Shown: positions 19,526 through 29,804 of the stretch, piece after piece
Layout of the letters: each line of letters starts with the position of its first letter
How positions within the stretch are numbered: the first letter of the stretch is position 1
DNA from: Macropodus opercularis
Lineage: Eukaryota > Chordata > Actinopteri > Anabantiformes > Osphronemidae
Length of the DNA: 64,000 nt
Reading direction: 5' to 3'
NCBI GenBank assembly: GCA_030770545.1
Contig: CM061106.1
Location: forward strand, 4,304,001 to 4,368,000
Notes under the pieces: generated by a model
Told to the model about the DNA's origin: nothing
What the model saw: the letters and a program-made list of their open reading frames with translations, nothing else
Databases searched by the model: none
Made by a program: the position numbers and the translations under genes

Positions 19526-21453
19526 TCAGTCAGAGTCGCTGTCAGGCCGCCTCTGCCTCTTGGAGGACGGTCCCGCCTCGTCACCTCCTTCCCTGCTTCT
19601 CTTTGTGGGGGAACCACGCCCACAAGAGACCGCAGCCCTATGGTCGTCCTCCTCCTCGAAGCTTTCAATGGAGCCAAACGTGCTGGCTCCATCATCATTA
19701 TAGTCGATGGTAGAAAGCTCCTCAGGAGGAGGACTGTCCATCAGGGCAGCTGCAGGGTAGAGGTCCCTGAAAGCAGAAAGAGAGGGGCCAACGTTAGCAA
19801 CAAGGGGAAATGGGACGGAAGAAATGTTCTGGAGCATGAGCAGGGTCAGGAGGAACAAAGGGAGGAATAGGAACAAGACGAGGGATAGGAGCAGGAGGAA
19901 CAAGACGAGAAATAGGAGCAGGACGAACAACACGAGGGATAGGAGCAGGACGAACAACACGAGGAATAGGAGCAGGAGGAACAACACGAGGGATAGGAGC
20001 AGGGCGAACAAAGGGAGGGACGAAGGGGTGAGGGACAGGACGAGCAAAGGGAGGGATGAAGGGGTGAGGGACAGGACGAGCAAAGGGAGGGACGAAGGGC
20101 TGAGGGACAGGACGAGCAAAGGGAGGGACGAAGGGGTGAGGGACAGGACGAACAAAGGGAGGAACGAAGGGGTGAGGGACAGGACGAGCAAAGGGAGGGA
20201 CGAAGGGGTGAGGGACAGGAGGAGCAAAGGGAGGAACGAAGGGCTGAGGGACAGGACGAACAAAGGGAGGGACGAAGGGGTGAGGGACAGGACGAGCAAA
20301 GGGAGGGATGAAGGGGTGAGGGACAGGAGGAGCAAAGGGAGGAATAAAGGGGTGAGGGACAGGACGAGCAAAGGGAGGGATGAAGGGGTGAGGGACAGGA
20401 GGAGGAAAGTGAAAGGGAGCGAAGGGAGGAATGGGAGGAGCCTGCTCTCTCCTGTCCATTCCAATGTGTGGTGCACGGAAACCCTGAGGTGGAGGATGGA
20501 GATGGGCTGCTCCACCACCAGCCTGCAGCACGTCGTCCATCCACACGTCCCCCTCCCGCTCATCAGGGGGCGGAGTCCACCAGCCACCTGGGGAGAAATG
20601 TGACAGAGCAAACGTCATATTCTGCACAGACAAGAGGCAGGAAAGCATGAAAAGCACATTTACATCCCTACCACCCACTAACTGTCAACACCGCAGGAAC
20701 TGAACCTCATGCATCAGCATGTAACACGTTCCCAGCACGTTGGCACTTCACAGTAAAGTTCTGTGTCCCAACATAACAAGCTAATGTCAGTCAGAGGAGC
20801 CAGACTACAGAATTAGTATTTTCACGCCAACTAGATCCTAAACATTTCATGGTGAATCTAAACTAATTACACTAAATGATACTATACAACACTACATTAC
20901 ATTACATCACCCTATACTACACTATATGTTACAGTGTCCATCACTGTGAACACGAATCCTTTGAAAGTAATAGAAAGACAAAGTAAAGTAAGTAGTGAAT
21001 CAGTCTTTTATGGTTGTTCACCATAAATTATACTCAGCTACTACATTCAACATGAACTCACTGATTCATTCACTACTAATATCTGTCATAATACTGTGGA
21101 TCAAGTAAAGTTTCATGATGCAGCAGCTGCTATTTTGAATGGACACAGGGTGACGTCACATGATGCTGCGTTCACTGTACCACAACATTCATCGCTTTCT
21201 CGTTTCCATAGTGACAATATAGTTTATGTCTGTATTCAAAAAAAAAAAAGCCCCGTCCGCCATTTGGCTTTTTGACCAAATTGTAAATAATAAAATCTGA
21301 AAATTTAACACGTGATAATAATATAGTAAGTACTTAACACAGTTCGTTATTTTTCTAGCAAAGAGAAGGAAGCTAGTGTCCAAACCTACCGGCACGACGT
21401 GGGGGCTGATGTCCGACTCCAGGCCGCTGCTGCTCCCAGGGGCGTCCGGCCAT
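19526..21453 (-). CDS. Unrecognised proline-repeat protein gene with basic C-terminus, copy A
   Basis: Exon 1 (21453-21390) reads MAGRPWEQQRPGVGHQPPRR and ends in donor G|GTAGGT, phase 1. Exon 2 starts at 20587 after TTTCTCCCCAG and continues in phase as GGWWTPPPDEREGDVWMDDV. The exon 1/2 phase match selects the proline frame among three open frames. Then come 11 repeats of 12 aa (PHPFVPPFARPV type) and 5 repeats of 9 aa (IPRVVPPAP type). A last exon (19768-19526, acceptor TTTCTGCTTTCAG with GCTAAC branch-site-like sequence) reads DLYPAAALMDSPPPEELSTI, an acidic stretch, then KRSREGG and KRQRRPDSDSD, stop; this resembles a nuclear-localisation tail. The donor joining exon 2 to the last exon in the right phase was not found. 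No family recognised. CRE and TATA promoter upstream. Confidence 0.55.
19872..20010 (-). repeat. 27-bp coding minisatellite (9-aa unit), copy A
   Basis: About five units of the type AGGAGCAGGAGG AACAACACG AGGAAT, encoding APIPRVVPP/R on the minus strand. In copy B the array has ten units (about 58755-59015). Confidence 0.8.
20014..20412 (-). repeat. 36-bp coding minisatellite (12-aa unit), copy A
   Basis: Eleven tandem units of GGGACAGGACGAGCAAAGGG AGGGACGAAGGGGTGA type, encoding PHPFVPPFARPV on the minus strand. Variants (PQPF, PPFV, PPFI, APPV) differ among units. Copy B has fifteen more uniform units. Confidence 0.85.
20600..21389. other. Intron 1 of the proline-repeat gene
   Basis: Lies between donor 21389 and acceptor 20588. 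Contains a short CTACACTAC-type simple repeat (20880-20930). Collinear with copy B, no other feature. Confidence 0.4.
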
Positions 21454-21719
21454 CAGGTGCTGGAGGGACGAAGCTGAGCGCTTTGAAAAAAGCGGTTGGT
21501 TTTAAAAAAAACTCTGAAGAATAATCCGCAGGCGTAGATAAATCCACGGGTCGCTTCCAAAGATTTAGTTGGTCTCTATCCAAAAACTGGCAATTAGCAA
21601 TTAGCAACTAGCAGTTAGCAGTTAGCAATTAGCTGTCAGACTTTGCAACGGGTCAAAGGTCCAGATGCAAAGGGGCCGTTTCAGAGGCCTCAGCGGCTTT
21701 TATAGGTTATGTGACGTCA
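21454..21719 (-). promoter_or_regulatory. Promoter and 5'UTR of the proline-repeat gene, copy A (CRE, TATA box)
   Basis: Going upstream from the start codon on the minus strand there is a run of TTAGCAGTTAGC-type repeats (21590-21640), then CTATAAAAG (21705-21697, a TATA box), then TGACGTCA (21712-21719, a perfect CRE palindrome) next to ACGTACGTCA. The TATA box lies about 245 bp from the ATG, leaving roughly 215 nt of 5'UTR. Copy B keeps both boxes. Regulation through CREB/ATF-type factors is an inference from the motif. Confidence 0.55.
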
Positions 21720-22035
21720 CGTACGTCATGGAGGACTTCAATTCAAAACACGACCTGGACACATGGACACACGCAGCGTGAGAGCGTCAGTTAAATGGAG
21801 CCAGTGAAGGATCAGAGGAGTCATAGCACCGACGGTAAAGCGCCACTAGGTGGCGGAGTGGAGACAAAAGCTTCTGGATCACACAACGACGGACAACGAG
21901 TAGGAAACATAGAAGCACTGACGTCATCCTTAGGCCGGAAACACCCTGACACACATCTGGTCTCATTACTCACCTTCTGGTTGAACTGCAGCTCAGAAAA
22001 ACAGACACAACTCACTCAGACTTAAAGATGGAAAC
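21720..22035. other. Intergenic region upstream of the proline-repeat gene
   Basis: A 76-codon plus-strand frame (21795-22025, MEPVKDQRSHSTDGKAPLGG start) is kept in copy B with one amino-acid change. The two copies are so alike that this is not evidence of selection. It lies divergently to the CRE promoter. Not called as a gene. Confidence 0.25.
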
Positions 22036-22041
22036 TTTATT
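22036..22041 (-). terminator. Polyadenylation signal, candidate end of calsyntenin-1 transcript, copy A
   Basis: AATAAA on the minus strand (TTTATT on plus) about 1.74 kb downstream of the calsyntenin stop codon. Also present at 61210-61215 in copy B. Confidence 0.4.
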
Positions 22042-23780
22042 AGTCAGTCAAGGATGGACAAAAAACAAACACATGATTATACTACATCAGGTTCAACTTG
22101 TATGTACATATAGAAATAATTATTTATACATGTTTTCTTATTCTTATCTCCTCAGAATTAACTAAATATTTATCTGATCTATGAAATGTTTCTCCCAGTG
22201 TGATTATATCTCCTTGCATGTATAAGCACTCACCTCTTTCCCTCTATCAAATAAACTGACACTAGATGTTCATTACATCTGCTTCTTGTGGCATTTTTGA
22301 TTGGTGGTGTGTCGTGTGGTTTTCTAATGTAAAACATGTGCTGAGGCTCCAACAGGTTGGGAAACACTGTGTTAGGCTGACATTCATTTCAACCAATAGA
22401 CACTTAACTCAGGAGCTGAACCAGAAAAGCTGGAGGTGGTGTCATCACTGAGGAGACTTGACTTCAGAGTCAGAGTGTTCACACAGCAGTGACCCGTGGT
22501 TTTGTGCTTTAAGCTGCAGATCAAACGTGGACAGTGAGCGTTTGACAGAATTTTACAGCTGACAGCCTCATACACTTTGACTTTCATGCTGCTCTCAAGC
22601 TCATTTCTCAACAACTCAGGCAACAGGACTCTGTTCAGAAACACCCTCCACTATACACACAGGCAGGTCAACAGTATGTCCAGCTACGCTGCCACAGCAA
22701 CTCACTATTATGTACTGAACAGATTTAAAGCTTAACTCAGTCCAATATCTATACAAGACACAACATGAATCTACTTCCTCTACACATCAACATGGACACA
22801 TGACGTCTATGAAAAACATTAGTCACTAATAATGAAACCAGTGATGAACTATAGTTACAATAAACTGAAAGAAAAACCAAACACCAGCTCTAACAAAACT
22901 AACATGAAACTAATAAAAGCCACAAATAAAATAGCACAGATGCATTTTGTTAGTCCTGCTATTTGCACCATGATCAGCAAAACCTGCTCCCATCTCATCC
23001 AGCTCAGACCTGGTCTCCGTTCAATCCAAGTCCAAGTCAGCAAGGAGGAGACACTGGTCACTACATTTCCACCACAAGCCTCTAAAGCAAAGCTTCAAAT
23101 AAGACATGAACAACTAAATGGACGCCTCTCTGTCATGAAACCTCCACTGAGCAGGTTTCTCAGCATGAAGCAGACATTTGTCTACAAGCAGGATGGAGCA
23201 GCTTTAGCAGAAATGCAGCAACATGCTAGAGCCTCCGTGACACAAATGTTCTACATCACGTACAAGTCATTTTAGAGAGTGGACCCTGTTGAGGACGCCT
23301 CCACCAACACACTGACTAATTACATGGGTTTGTTTAGATTTAGAAAATCTGTTAAAACTAATTGTTCTCTACACATATGACTTCTCAAATATTCTCATGC
23401 AGGAAAAGAAGAAAAAAAATTAATGCATCCATTTACTGGAGGCATCTTGTTGTACAGTGGACTACAAGCCAGGAAAACTTAAAGCTACATGTGAGCTTAG
23501 TGCCAAACAGTCTAAAAGCACTGAGCAAGAATATTCACAGCAAAAAAATATTCTCCACCTGAAGCCTCATGTGTGAGAGAAAACAAAGTGCAGGGTTGTC
23601 TTCCTCACTCAGATCAAAGCAAATGTAAGTATAACGAATACAAACTAAACAGTACAAACCAACAACCTGGTGATGAGCTCACTACGCTGAGCAGCACCAC
23701 TAAGATAACAACAGGAAAACCTGTGTGAAGCAGTGAGTATGAGGATCTGAGCTGGTGATGAGCGTATGTTGGTGAGTGTT
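22042..23780 (-). other. Probable former 3'UTR of calsyntenin-1, copy A
   Basis: No exon signals. A 147-codon plus frame (22832-23275) partly survives in copy B despite a 6-bp and a 1-bp difference, but it has no splice signals or family resemblance. Copy B lacks about 355 bp here (22617-22972 of A). Confidence 0.35.
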
Positions 23781-26604
23781 TCAGTCAGTGAGGGTGGAGT
23801 CATCCCACTCCAGCTGCTGCTGTCTGCTGGTCCCCTGCTGCTCTTCAGGCTCCCGCCCTCCTCGTCTTCATCGCTCTCTGACTCAGCGCTGGTGATGTCA
23901 TCTTCCTCCTCTTCGCTGCTGTGCTGGTCCTGGTACGTCTGTGTCAGAGAGGGAGAGAGAAGATGGGGTTGAGGAGAGTCACTGCTGAATTTATACAAAC
24001 CTGAAATGAAACTAAATGTGTAATGATGCTACACATGATCATTTCTGAAGCCACTGGATTAACATGGTGGTAAATCTGAGACCCACTGATGACTCATCAA
24101 CTTTCCTCCTCAGAGTTCAGGGTTCAGTTCAGTGATTTCTGGGACACCACCCTGATCATCATGTCACAGCCTGACAGTGAACTGCACACAACACACTCAG
24201 CCAACTGGTTATGATGAGAGCAGAAAGACTAGAAGAACTAAAGATGACTCTGAACTCAGCTTTTCAGGACACTCATGGAGCCCAGAGAGCTTTTATTTCC
24301 CTTCTCACCATTCATCACTTACTGTGGCTGAAAGAGAGCCCAAGCCCCACAGCATCACTGAAGTTGAACCTACTTCACATAAACCTATTATTCACTAAGC
24401 AGCGATGTGATGTGAAGCTACTGAATCGTGTGGTTTGTGTTACGACAGACTGCTGCACATGCAGCTGCTGCATCGTTGCAACTAGCTGTCAAACAACAAA
24501 ACGTCCTGGAAAACTAATCAGGACTCTATTAGAAAAGCACCAACAGTGAAGCTGCACCAAACACGTTATTAGTTGGTTGCACATAAAATAGTCACATTCT
24601 TTTCCTTGCAAGGGCAAGAAACTCTGCAAAGCCTCTGTTCACATCCCCACAGACCTGAGGGCGGAGTCATCCCAGTCCACCTCGTTCCTCTTGCCGTTCT
24701 CCTGGTCTCTCATGCTGCTGGTGTGGAAACCACCCAGGATTATCACAAACACCAGGAGGCTCACACATCCCACAGCGACAATAGTGGGAACCACTGAGTG
24801 GGAAAAACACAGAAACACACACAATGACAGGGTGGATGTCAGAAGTGTTTGCACGTGGGAATATTCACACATAAAATCAATGCAGCTTTTCCACAGACAA
24901 ACGCTGACTCTAGCTGTAGATGTGCTTCTTCCTTTAACTAGGTTTGTCTTCTCCTGCCATCCTGCTACGCTTTGCCACATATGAGCAGGGAAATGCTCCT
25001 GTTGTGTGGCCACAGGCTGACGATCACTGAGGCCAGGAAGCAACAGCTTGTGCTCAGAGACGTCACAGACATCAGTCAAGTGAAATCCCTGAACCTGTGC
25101 CATTAAAACAGTGTTTATGTGAGTCCTACTTCTGGTTAATAGACTGACAACCATCTGCACTAAGGTTGCCATAGCAACCGCATTTAAACAGCAGATTACT
25201 GGTTAGTTAGAGTGTTTGGCACAGATGAAGCCAAGAGGCTGATGGAGACATTTTCCCCAATAGAACAATAATTTGTTCTTTGTGCCCGACTTAATAAAAG
25301 GTAGAAGCTCTGAACAATCAAACTTCACTTCAAAATTCAGCTGGGTCACATTAGTCCTAGTAATAAACATCATAATATTACTATATAAATATTTATTTTT
25401 CCATTTCCCAGCATTCTACATGTGCAGCTGACGCTTTCAGTACCTGAGGCCTGGTGAGCGTTGACATGGTTGAGTCCAGACAGATCCACAGACGCACAGT
25501 GAACCGGGTTAATGAAGTTTGGCACCATGGCATCGTTTGCTCCACAGGGTTGGTTGTGTGGATGACATTCACCTAAAGAGGAAGAATAACGTTATAAACA
25601 TGCAGCACAACTCTAAAACTCGCTTAGACTAGTTTCGTAGCGTTGTGAGGGGACACAAAGATGCTTCAGTAACAAAGGGCTTGACTTGTAGTCTGTGTTG
25701 TGGATGCGTCACCAATAGTCAGTCACACCTCGACCTTGAAGTCGTTGCTGATGTAGCGTCTGAGTTCAGAGCAGACCAGTCTGGATTTCCTGTCACATCG
25801 AGCTTCGGTGGCCAGTTGTTGTAACGGATAAGGTGCAGGACCTGCTCATAGTTGTCCGTGGTTTTCACACCTGCAACATGGAGAGAACGGCTCACGTCCA
25901 AAACAACACATGTCACCAGTCACCAGTGAACCTAAATGAATGAATAAAACATGTCAGAGCACATTATTCTATTTATTCTTTTCTTTCCCAGTGTCTTCCT
26001 TTCCACATAACGCTGTTGTTACGTCGTCTCATTTCCTAGAACTAGGGCTGAAGGCCAGTGTGGATCCAAGGCCCAGGTCAGGCCACGCTGCTGCAGCTGG
26101 GACATGTCCACCTCCAGGCCCTCGTGCTCCCAAATGAAAAACTCTAACTGCATGTTCAAGCCTAACAGATGTCACAGCGGCTCAACTGATCCCTCCCCTA
26201 AAGCAGTAAACAACTTATCTCCTTCCTCTCCCTCCCTCTCACTGTCTGTCTGTCTGCATCTGGACCCGACTGCATTTGTGCACCAGCATGAACAGAACAT
26301 TTCCTGCATCTGTGGAACCATTAAGGGTCTAAAGTTCTACAATGTTGCCTCTGTTTAGCTCAAACCCTCACTGAATGTCTATTAGCCAGAACCAACACGT
26401 CAGGCTGCTGCTGATTGACAGATGAGGTCACATTACATTATAACTGCTTTTCTGCTACATCCTTGAGGTGGTGGAGACGTGAAGGTGCCTGATGCCAGGG
26501 GTTGGGAACTGGTGCGAGTTCAAGTAGGAGATGTGCTGATGACCTCGTCAAAGGCATCAACGTCATCACCCTCGACTGTCAGAGAGGCTGGAGTCGAACA
26601 AAAC
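23781..26604 (-). pseudogene. clstn1: Calsyntenin-1 C-terminal half, relic, copy A
   Basis: Calsyntenins are cadherin-type neuronal type I membrane proteins that bind kinesin light chain. Exons on the minus strand: 26604-~26466 (TVEGDDVDAFDEVIS, shifted, then HISYLNSHQFPTPGIRHLHV), 25870-25729 (DNYEQVLHLIRYNNW, shifted, then RLVCSELRRYISNDFKVE), 25572-25444 (VNVIHTTNPVE, shifted, then VDLSGLNHVNAHQAS), 24793-24655 (transmembrane VGCVSLLVFVIILGG, then MRDQENGKRNEVDWDDSAL, a kinesin-binding WDD motif) and 23938-23781 (TYQDQHSSEEEEDDITSAES, shifted, then QQQLEWDDSTLTD, stop). The acidic tail wording fits clstn1 better than clstn2 or clstn3. Four frameshifts are visible, and exons between the FPTPG and NYEQVLHL exons are absent. 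The second WDD is intact here but broken in copy B. The ectodomain cadherin repeats are not in the window. Pseudogene. Confidence 0.88.
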
Positions 26605-27889
26605 CTGAGAGAACAGAGACGACATTACACACAAACCACACATTTATCTTTGACTTCCTCTAGTTCAGGATTTTAGCTTTATTTTCAGTATTGTCCAACA
26701 TTTTCAGCCTTCAAAAAACCTTTAAAATCATACTTGTAACTTTGTGTGCATGTCTTTCTCCACCTTGACTAGTGAAGACAAGAGAAACATGGATGAGCCA
26801 TAGACACATGCAGCACCTGCATTAACAGGGTGAAAAATAATAAGAGAAGAAAGAACATTGTGTGAGATGATGAAATTAATCCTCCACAAGTACAGCGATA
26901 AAAAGTGTGTAATATATACTATTATACAAAACTATCATGTAATTTAATTACATTATTTTCATATAGCTATTTATAGTATAGGGCAGCACGGTGGTGTGGT
27001 GGTTAACACTCAAGGTCACAGAATCCACACAGTGTGTGTGTCCTGCAGGTCTGACACCAAGGTCGATTCATAAACTCTGCAGCCAGGTCAGAGTTTTGTG
27101 CTCATCATGTGTCTACTTCTGTTCTGCTTGTGTATCCATAACGGTCCCGCTGCTGAGTGAATACAATCTATAGATGGAGGATGACAACACTAATCAGCAA
27201 AACCCACAACATCTCATTCATTCTGCATCATGTTGCAAACTGAAAAATGAATCTTTCAGCACCTAGAATGTTTCAGAATCATTGTAGCCAAAGTGGTGGG
27301 AGGACGCTGTTAACATGGAGGAGCACTGTGGACACATGGACATTACTGAGGGGTAGAGTACGAAGAGAAACCTGAGGTGAACTCAGAGACAAGAAGGAAG
27401 GTTGAGGATCTGCAGGAGAGACTCACGTGCTGCACACAAGGTCACAGGTAAGAGCAAGAGTTAACACGGCACCAACAACAACACTGCACTTTGTATTCTA
27501 CAGAAGAGAGAACAGATCATAAGGTGACAGCAGAGAATCTGTTTAGTCATGAACAACATTCTCCCCAAACGTTGCTGAAACTCTGCTGACTGTTGGAGTC
27601 TGGGGCTTAAAGGCCGTCCCGTCCACAAACAGAGACTCTGTGGAGAACTGCACACTCAGCACATCATGACTGATGGTTGGAGGAGTCTCAAGAGTTGAGA
27701 GTTCACACCTACTCACTGCCCTCAGTCTTTAGGTCACATAACGAGTCTGTTCTTTACAGGAGTGAAGGGAAGTGGGAGGATAAATGTGTGGTCTCTGGCC
27801 AACTATCCTCAGACTGAAGAAGCTTCCTGATAGACGCAGAAACGTTTCTACTCTAAATGAAGTCCAGCTAACTTAACTTTGACGCAGCT
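26605..27889. other. Unassigned DNA with SINE-like and Penelope-type fragments
   Basis: GGGCAGCACGGTGGTGTGGT GGTTAACACT at 26982-27011 is the start of a very common teleost dispersed repeat, whose other end type appears at 40215-40470. At 27814-27843 CTGAAGAAGCTTCC, a spacer and GAAACGTTTCTAC, followed by AAGTCCAG, resemble the Penelope-associated terminal sequence also seen at 12472-12530. No coding region is recognised. Confidence 0.45.
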
Positions 27890-29354
27890 TCACCTGGATG
27901 ACTGAAGATGTAGTTCTCACTGAAGACAGGGAGGACGAAGCTGATTTCCAGGAGCTGGTGCTCAGTGTCCACCTGAAGTCAAGCTGTGTCTTCAGGGATC
28001 TCTCAGCTCGTCTCTGACCGTCTGGAAGCTCCTCTGGTCCACGATCAGACGACAGCAGCACTGGCCTTAAAGACACGCTGTCCGTTAAAAGGTCTCAATC
28101 TGTTCTATTCTGTTCTTCTGTCTCCTCTGCTTCACTCAGTCTAGACACATCTGAGTTCTCTGTACCTGCTGTGGTCCCAGATCCAGGCCACGCCCTGCTA
28201 CAGGTAGGTCCTGCAGGTGCTGATCATGGGGTTGGTGACCTTGAGCAGCAGCGAGGTCATCCTGTCTGAGGTGTTGTAGTACTGAGAGACGGTGTGGATC
28301 ATCCTGATGCTGGTCATCAGGGCGGGAACGTGCTCCATCATGCTGGTCTGTCACAGAGGAGGGAAGGTCAGAGAGTCACCAACAGCCTCCGTCCACCTAA
28401 AACCAGCTCCAAGGACTCACGGTGGATTCTGACTGTTCTGTTAGATTAGAAGCAACATATTTGTCTGACTGTCACTGGTTTGAGTCCAGAGACAATTTAA
28501 AACTGTGTATTTTAGTGAGTGTATATCTCCAGCGGTCTGACGAACTTGTCCAGTGTGTAGAGATACTTACAACAGTGACGTCTCTGTCCTGAAACGATCC
28601 AGCAGCCAGTTGGTGGAGACATGTAACATGTAACTGGTGTGAAAGTAAATTCTTTCACCTTAACTTAAATTTGGAGTGGATTCAGAACCTGACCAGTTCT
28701 CTCCAGTTTGCTGGACTCTGGACCTGCCAGAGCAGAGTCCATTTCACATCAGGATGCTTCACTGTCTCCTGAAAAAGGTCAAGAACAGCTTTAGGGTTTC
28801 ATTTCCAGAACAACAGACGCCACGATGGCGAGGGTCTACCTGCTGAAAGGTGATCATGCATCACTTCCACTGCTCCAACTCCACTGATGGTCCAACATTA
28901 TCGGCCTTCTCCCTCATCTGCTTGCTCTCCATCAGCACATGCTTGATCTGATTGGTCTGCACTGACACCAGATGCTCCACCAGCTCAGTGTGATTGGCTG
29001 AGATCACAGCAAAAAGGAATTCACCAGCTATTGATGGTCAAAGTGGGATCATCCAGTGACAAGGCTGTAAGCGTAAGCCTGAGTCCATCTCAAGATGTAA
29101 ACCAAACACCGACAGGGTCCTCAGACATGCAACTAGACTTAAACTAAATGCTGCAGCAACTGATCCTGGGACAGTGTGGTTGTCCGTTCTACCTGCACAG
29201 GTGTAGCTCAGCTGACTGATGACATCAGGGAGGTCCACCTGCTGCAGCTGGAGCTTTCTGTCCATGTTGGCTCTGGCTGAGTTCAGATGACTGATGAGCT
29301 GGTTCACTGAGGACAGGAAGGACTGGACGCGTCCTCCTGTGCAGGACCCCACGT
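27890..29354 (-). pseudogene. Axonemal dynein heavy chain, tail-domain (DHC_N1) exon relics
   Basis: Dynein heavy chains are the motor subunits of cilia and flagella. Exons in minus-strand order: 29354-29193 (VQSFLSSVNQLISHLNSARA, then LQQVDLPDVISQLSYTCAG; acceptor GTCCAG, donor GCAG|GTAGA, open throughout), about 29012-28864 (EHLVSVQTNQIKHVLMESKQ, MREKADNVGPSVELEQWK, stop), 28347-28166 (SMMEHVPALMTSIRMIHTVS, YYNTSDRMTSLLLKVTN, then an in-frame TAG before AWIWDHSR) and about 28060-27890 (IVDQRSFQTVRDELRDPED, shifted, ISFVLPVFSENY). The order matches the N-terminal tail of axonemal heavy chains. Stops in two exons mark it as a pseudogene. Motor domain exons are absent and the paralogue is not determined. 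Confidence 0.78.
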
Positions 29355-29804
29355 CTGGACAGAGAACAAAGGCAGAGCTAACAAACAGCCACATCAGCTC
29401 ACAAGCAAATGCAGCAGAGACAAACTAGTCTGACAAACTCACATGATCTGAATTCACACATGTGCTCTGAGAGAGTGTGGCAGGTGCAGAGGTTCACTCA
29501 CTGCAGATAAACCAATTTAATGAAACTGTATTTGTTCCTTATCAGAAAACACAGACACAGTGAACTAACTATGAGATGATCTGCTGCATGTAAATGAAGT
29601 TTAAGCTGATCCCCACTTCCACCTGCACCACAGCAGGAGAGAGGCCAAGAAAGCAAAGCTACTAAATACAGGAAGTAGCCAGTTGGACCAAACTATCAGC
29701 TTCCACATCATGGGGGCATTTTAACTTTGACTGGTTTAACTACTACATAAATATATTCATTCATTCTAATACTATTCAGAGATTTCGTTAAATATATAAA
29801 TCCT
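29355..29804. other. Unassigned DNA before copy C
   Basis: No coding or repeat signal recognised. Similarity to copy A begins at about 29803 (CCTCTGAATAATACTGTT). Confidence 0.4.

Noticed and set aside
19824..20603. Plus-strand Arg/Asp-rich repeat protein (NKGRDEGVRDRTS units), also at 58705-59754
   Set aside because: It is the complement of the minus-strand minisatellites. Exon phase, acceptor and promoter support the minus strand.
21795..22025. 76-codon protein kept in copies A and B (60970-61200)
   Set aside because: Same reason: two recent copies cannot show selection, and the frame has no family resemblance or splice context. Divergent transcription from the CRE promoter remains possible.
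22832..23275. 147-codon protein in the calsyntenin 3' region
   Set aside because: In copy B the first third is deleted and the end is shifted. It lies antisense to a probable 3'UTR.
24639..25172. A 177-codon minus-strand protein
   Set aside because: It is read-through of an intron into the calsyntenin transmembrane exon. Only the part from 24793 to 24655 matches the family.
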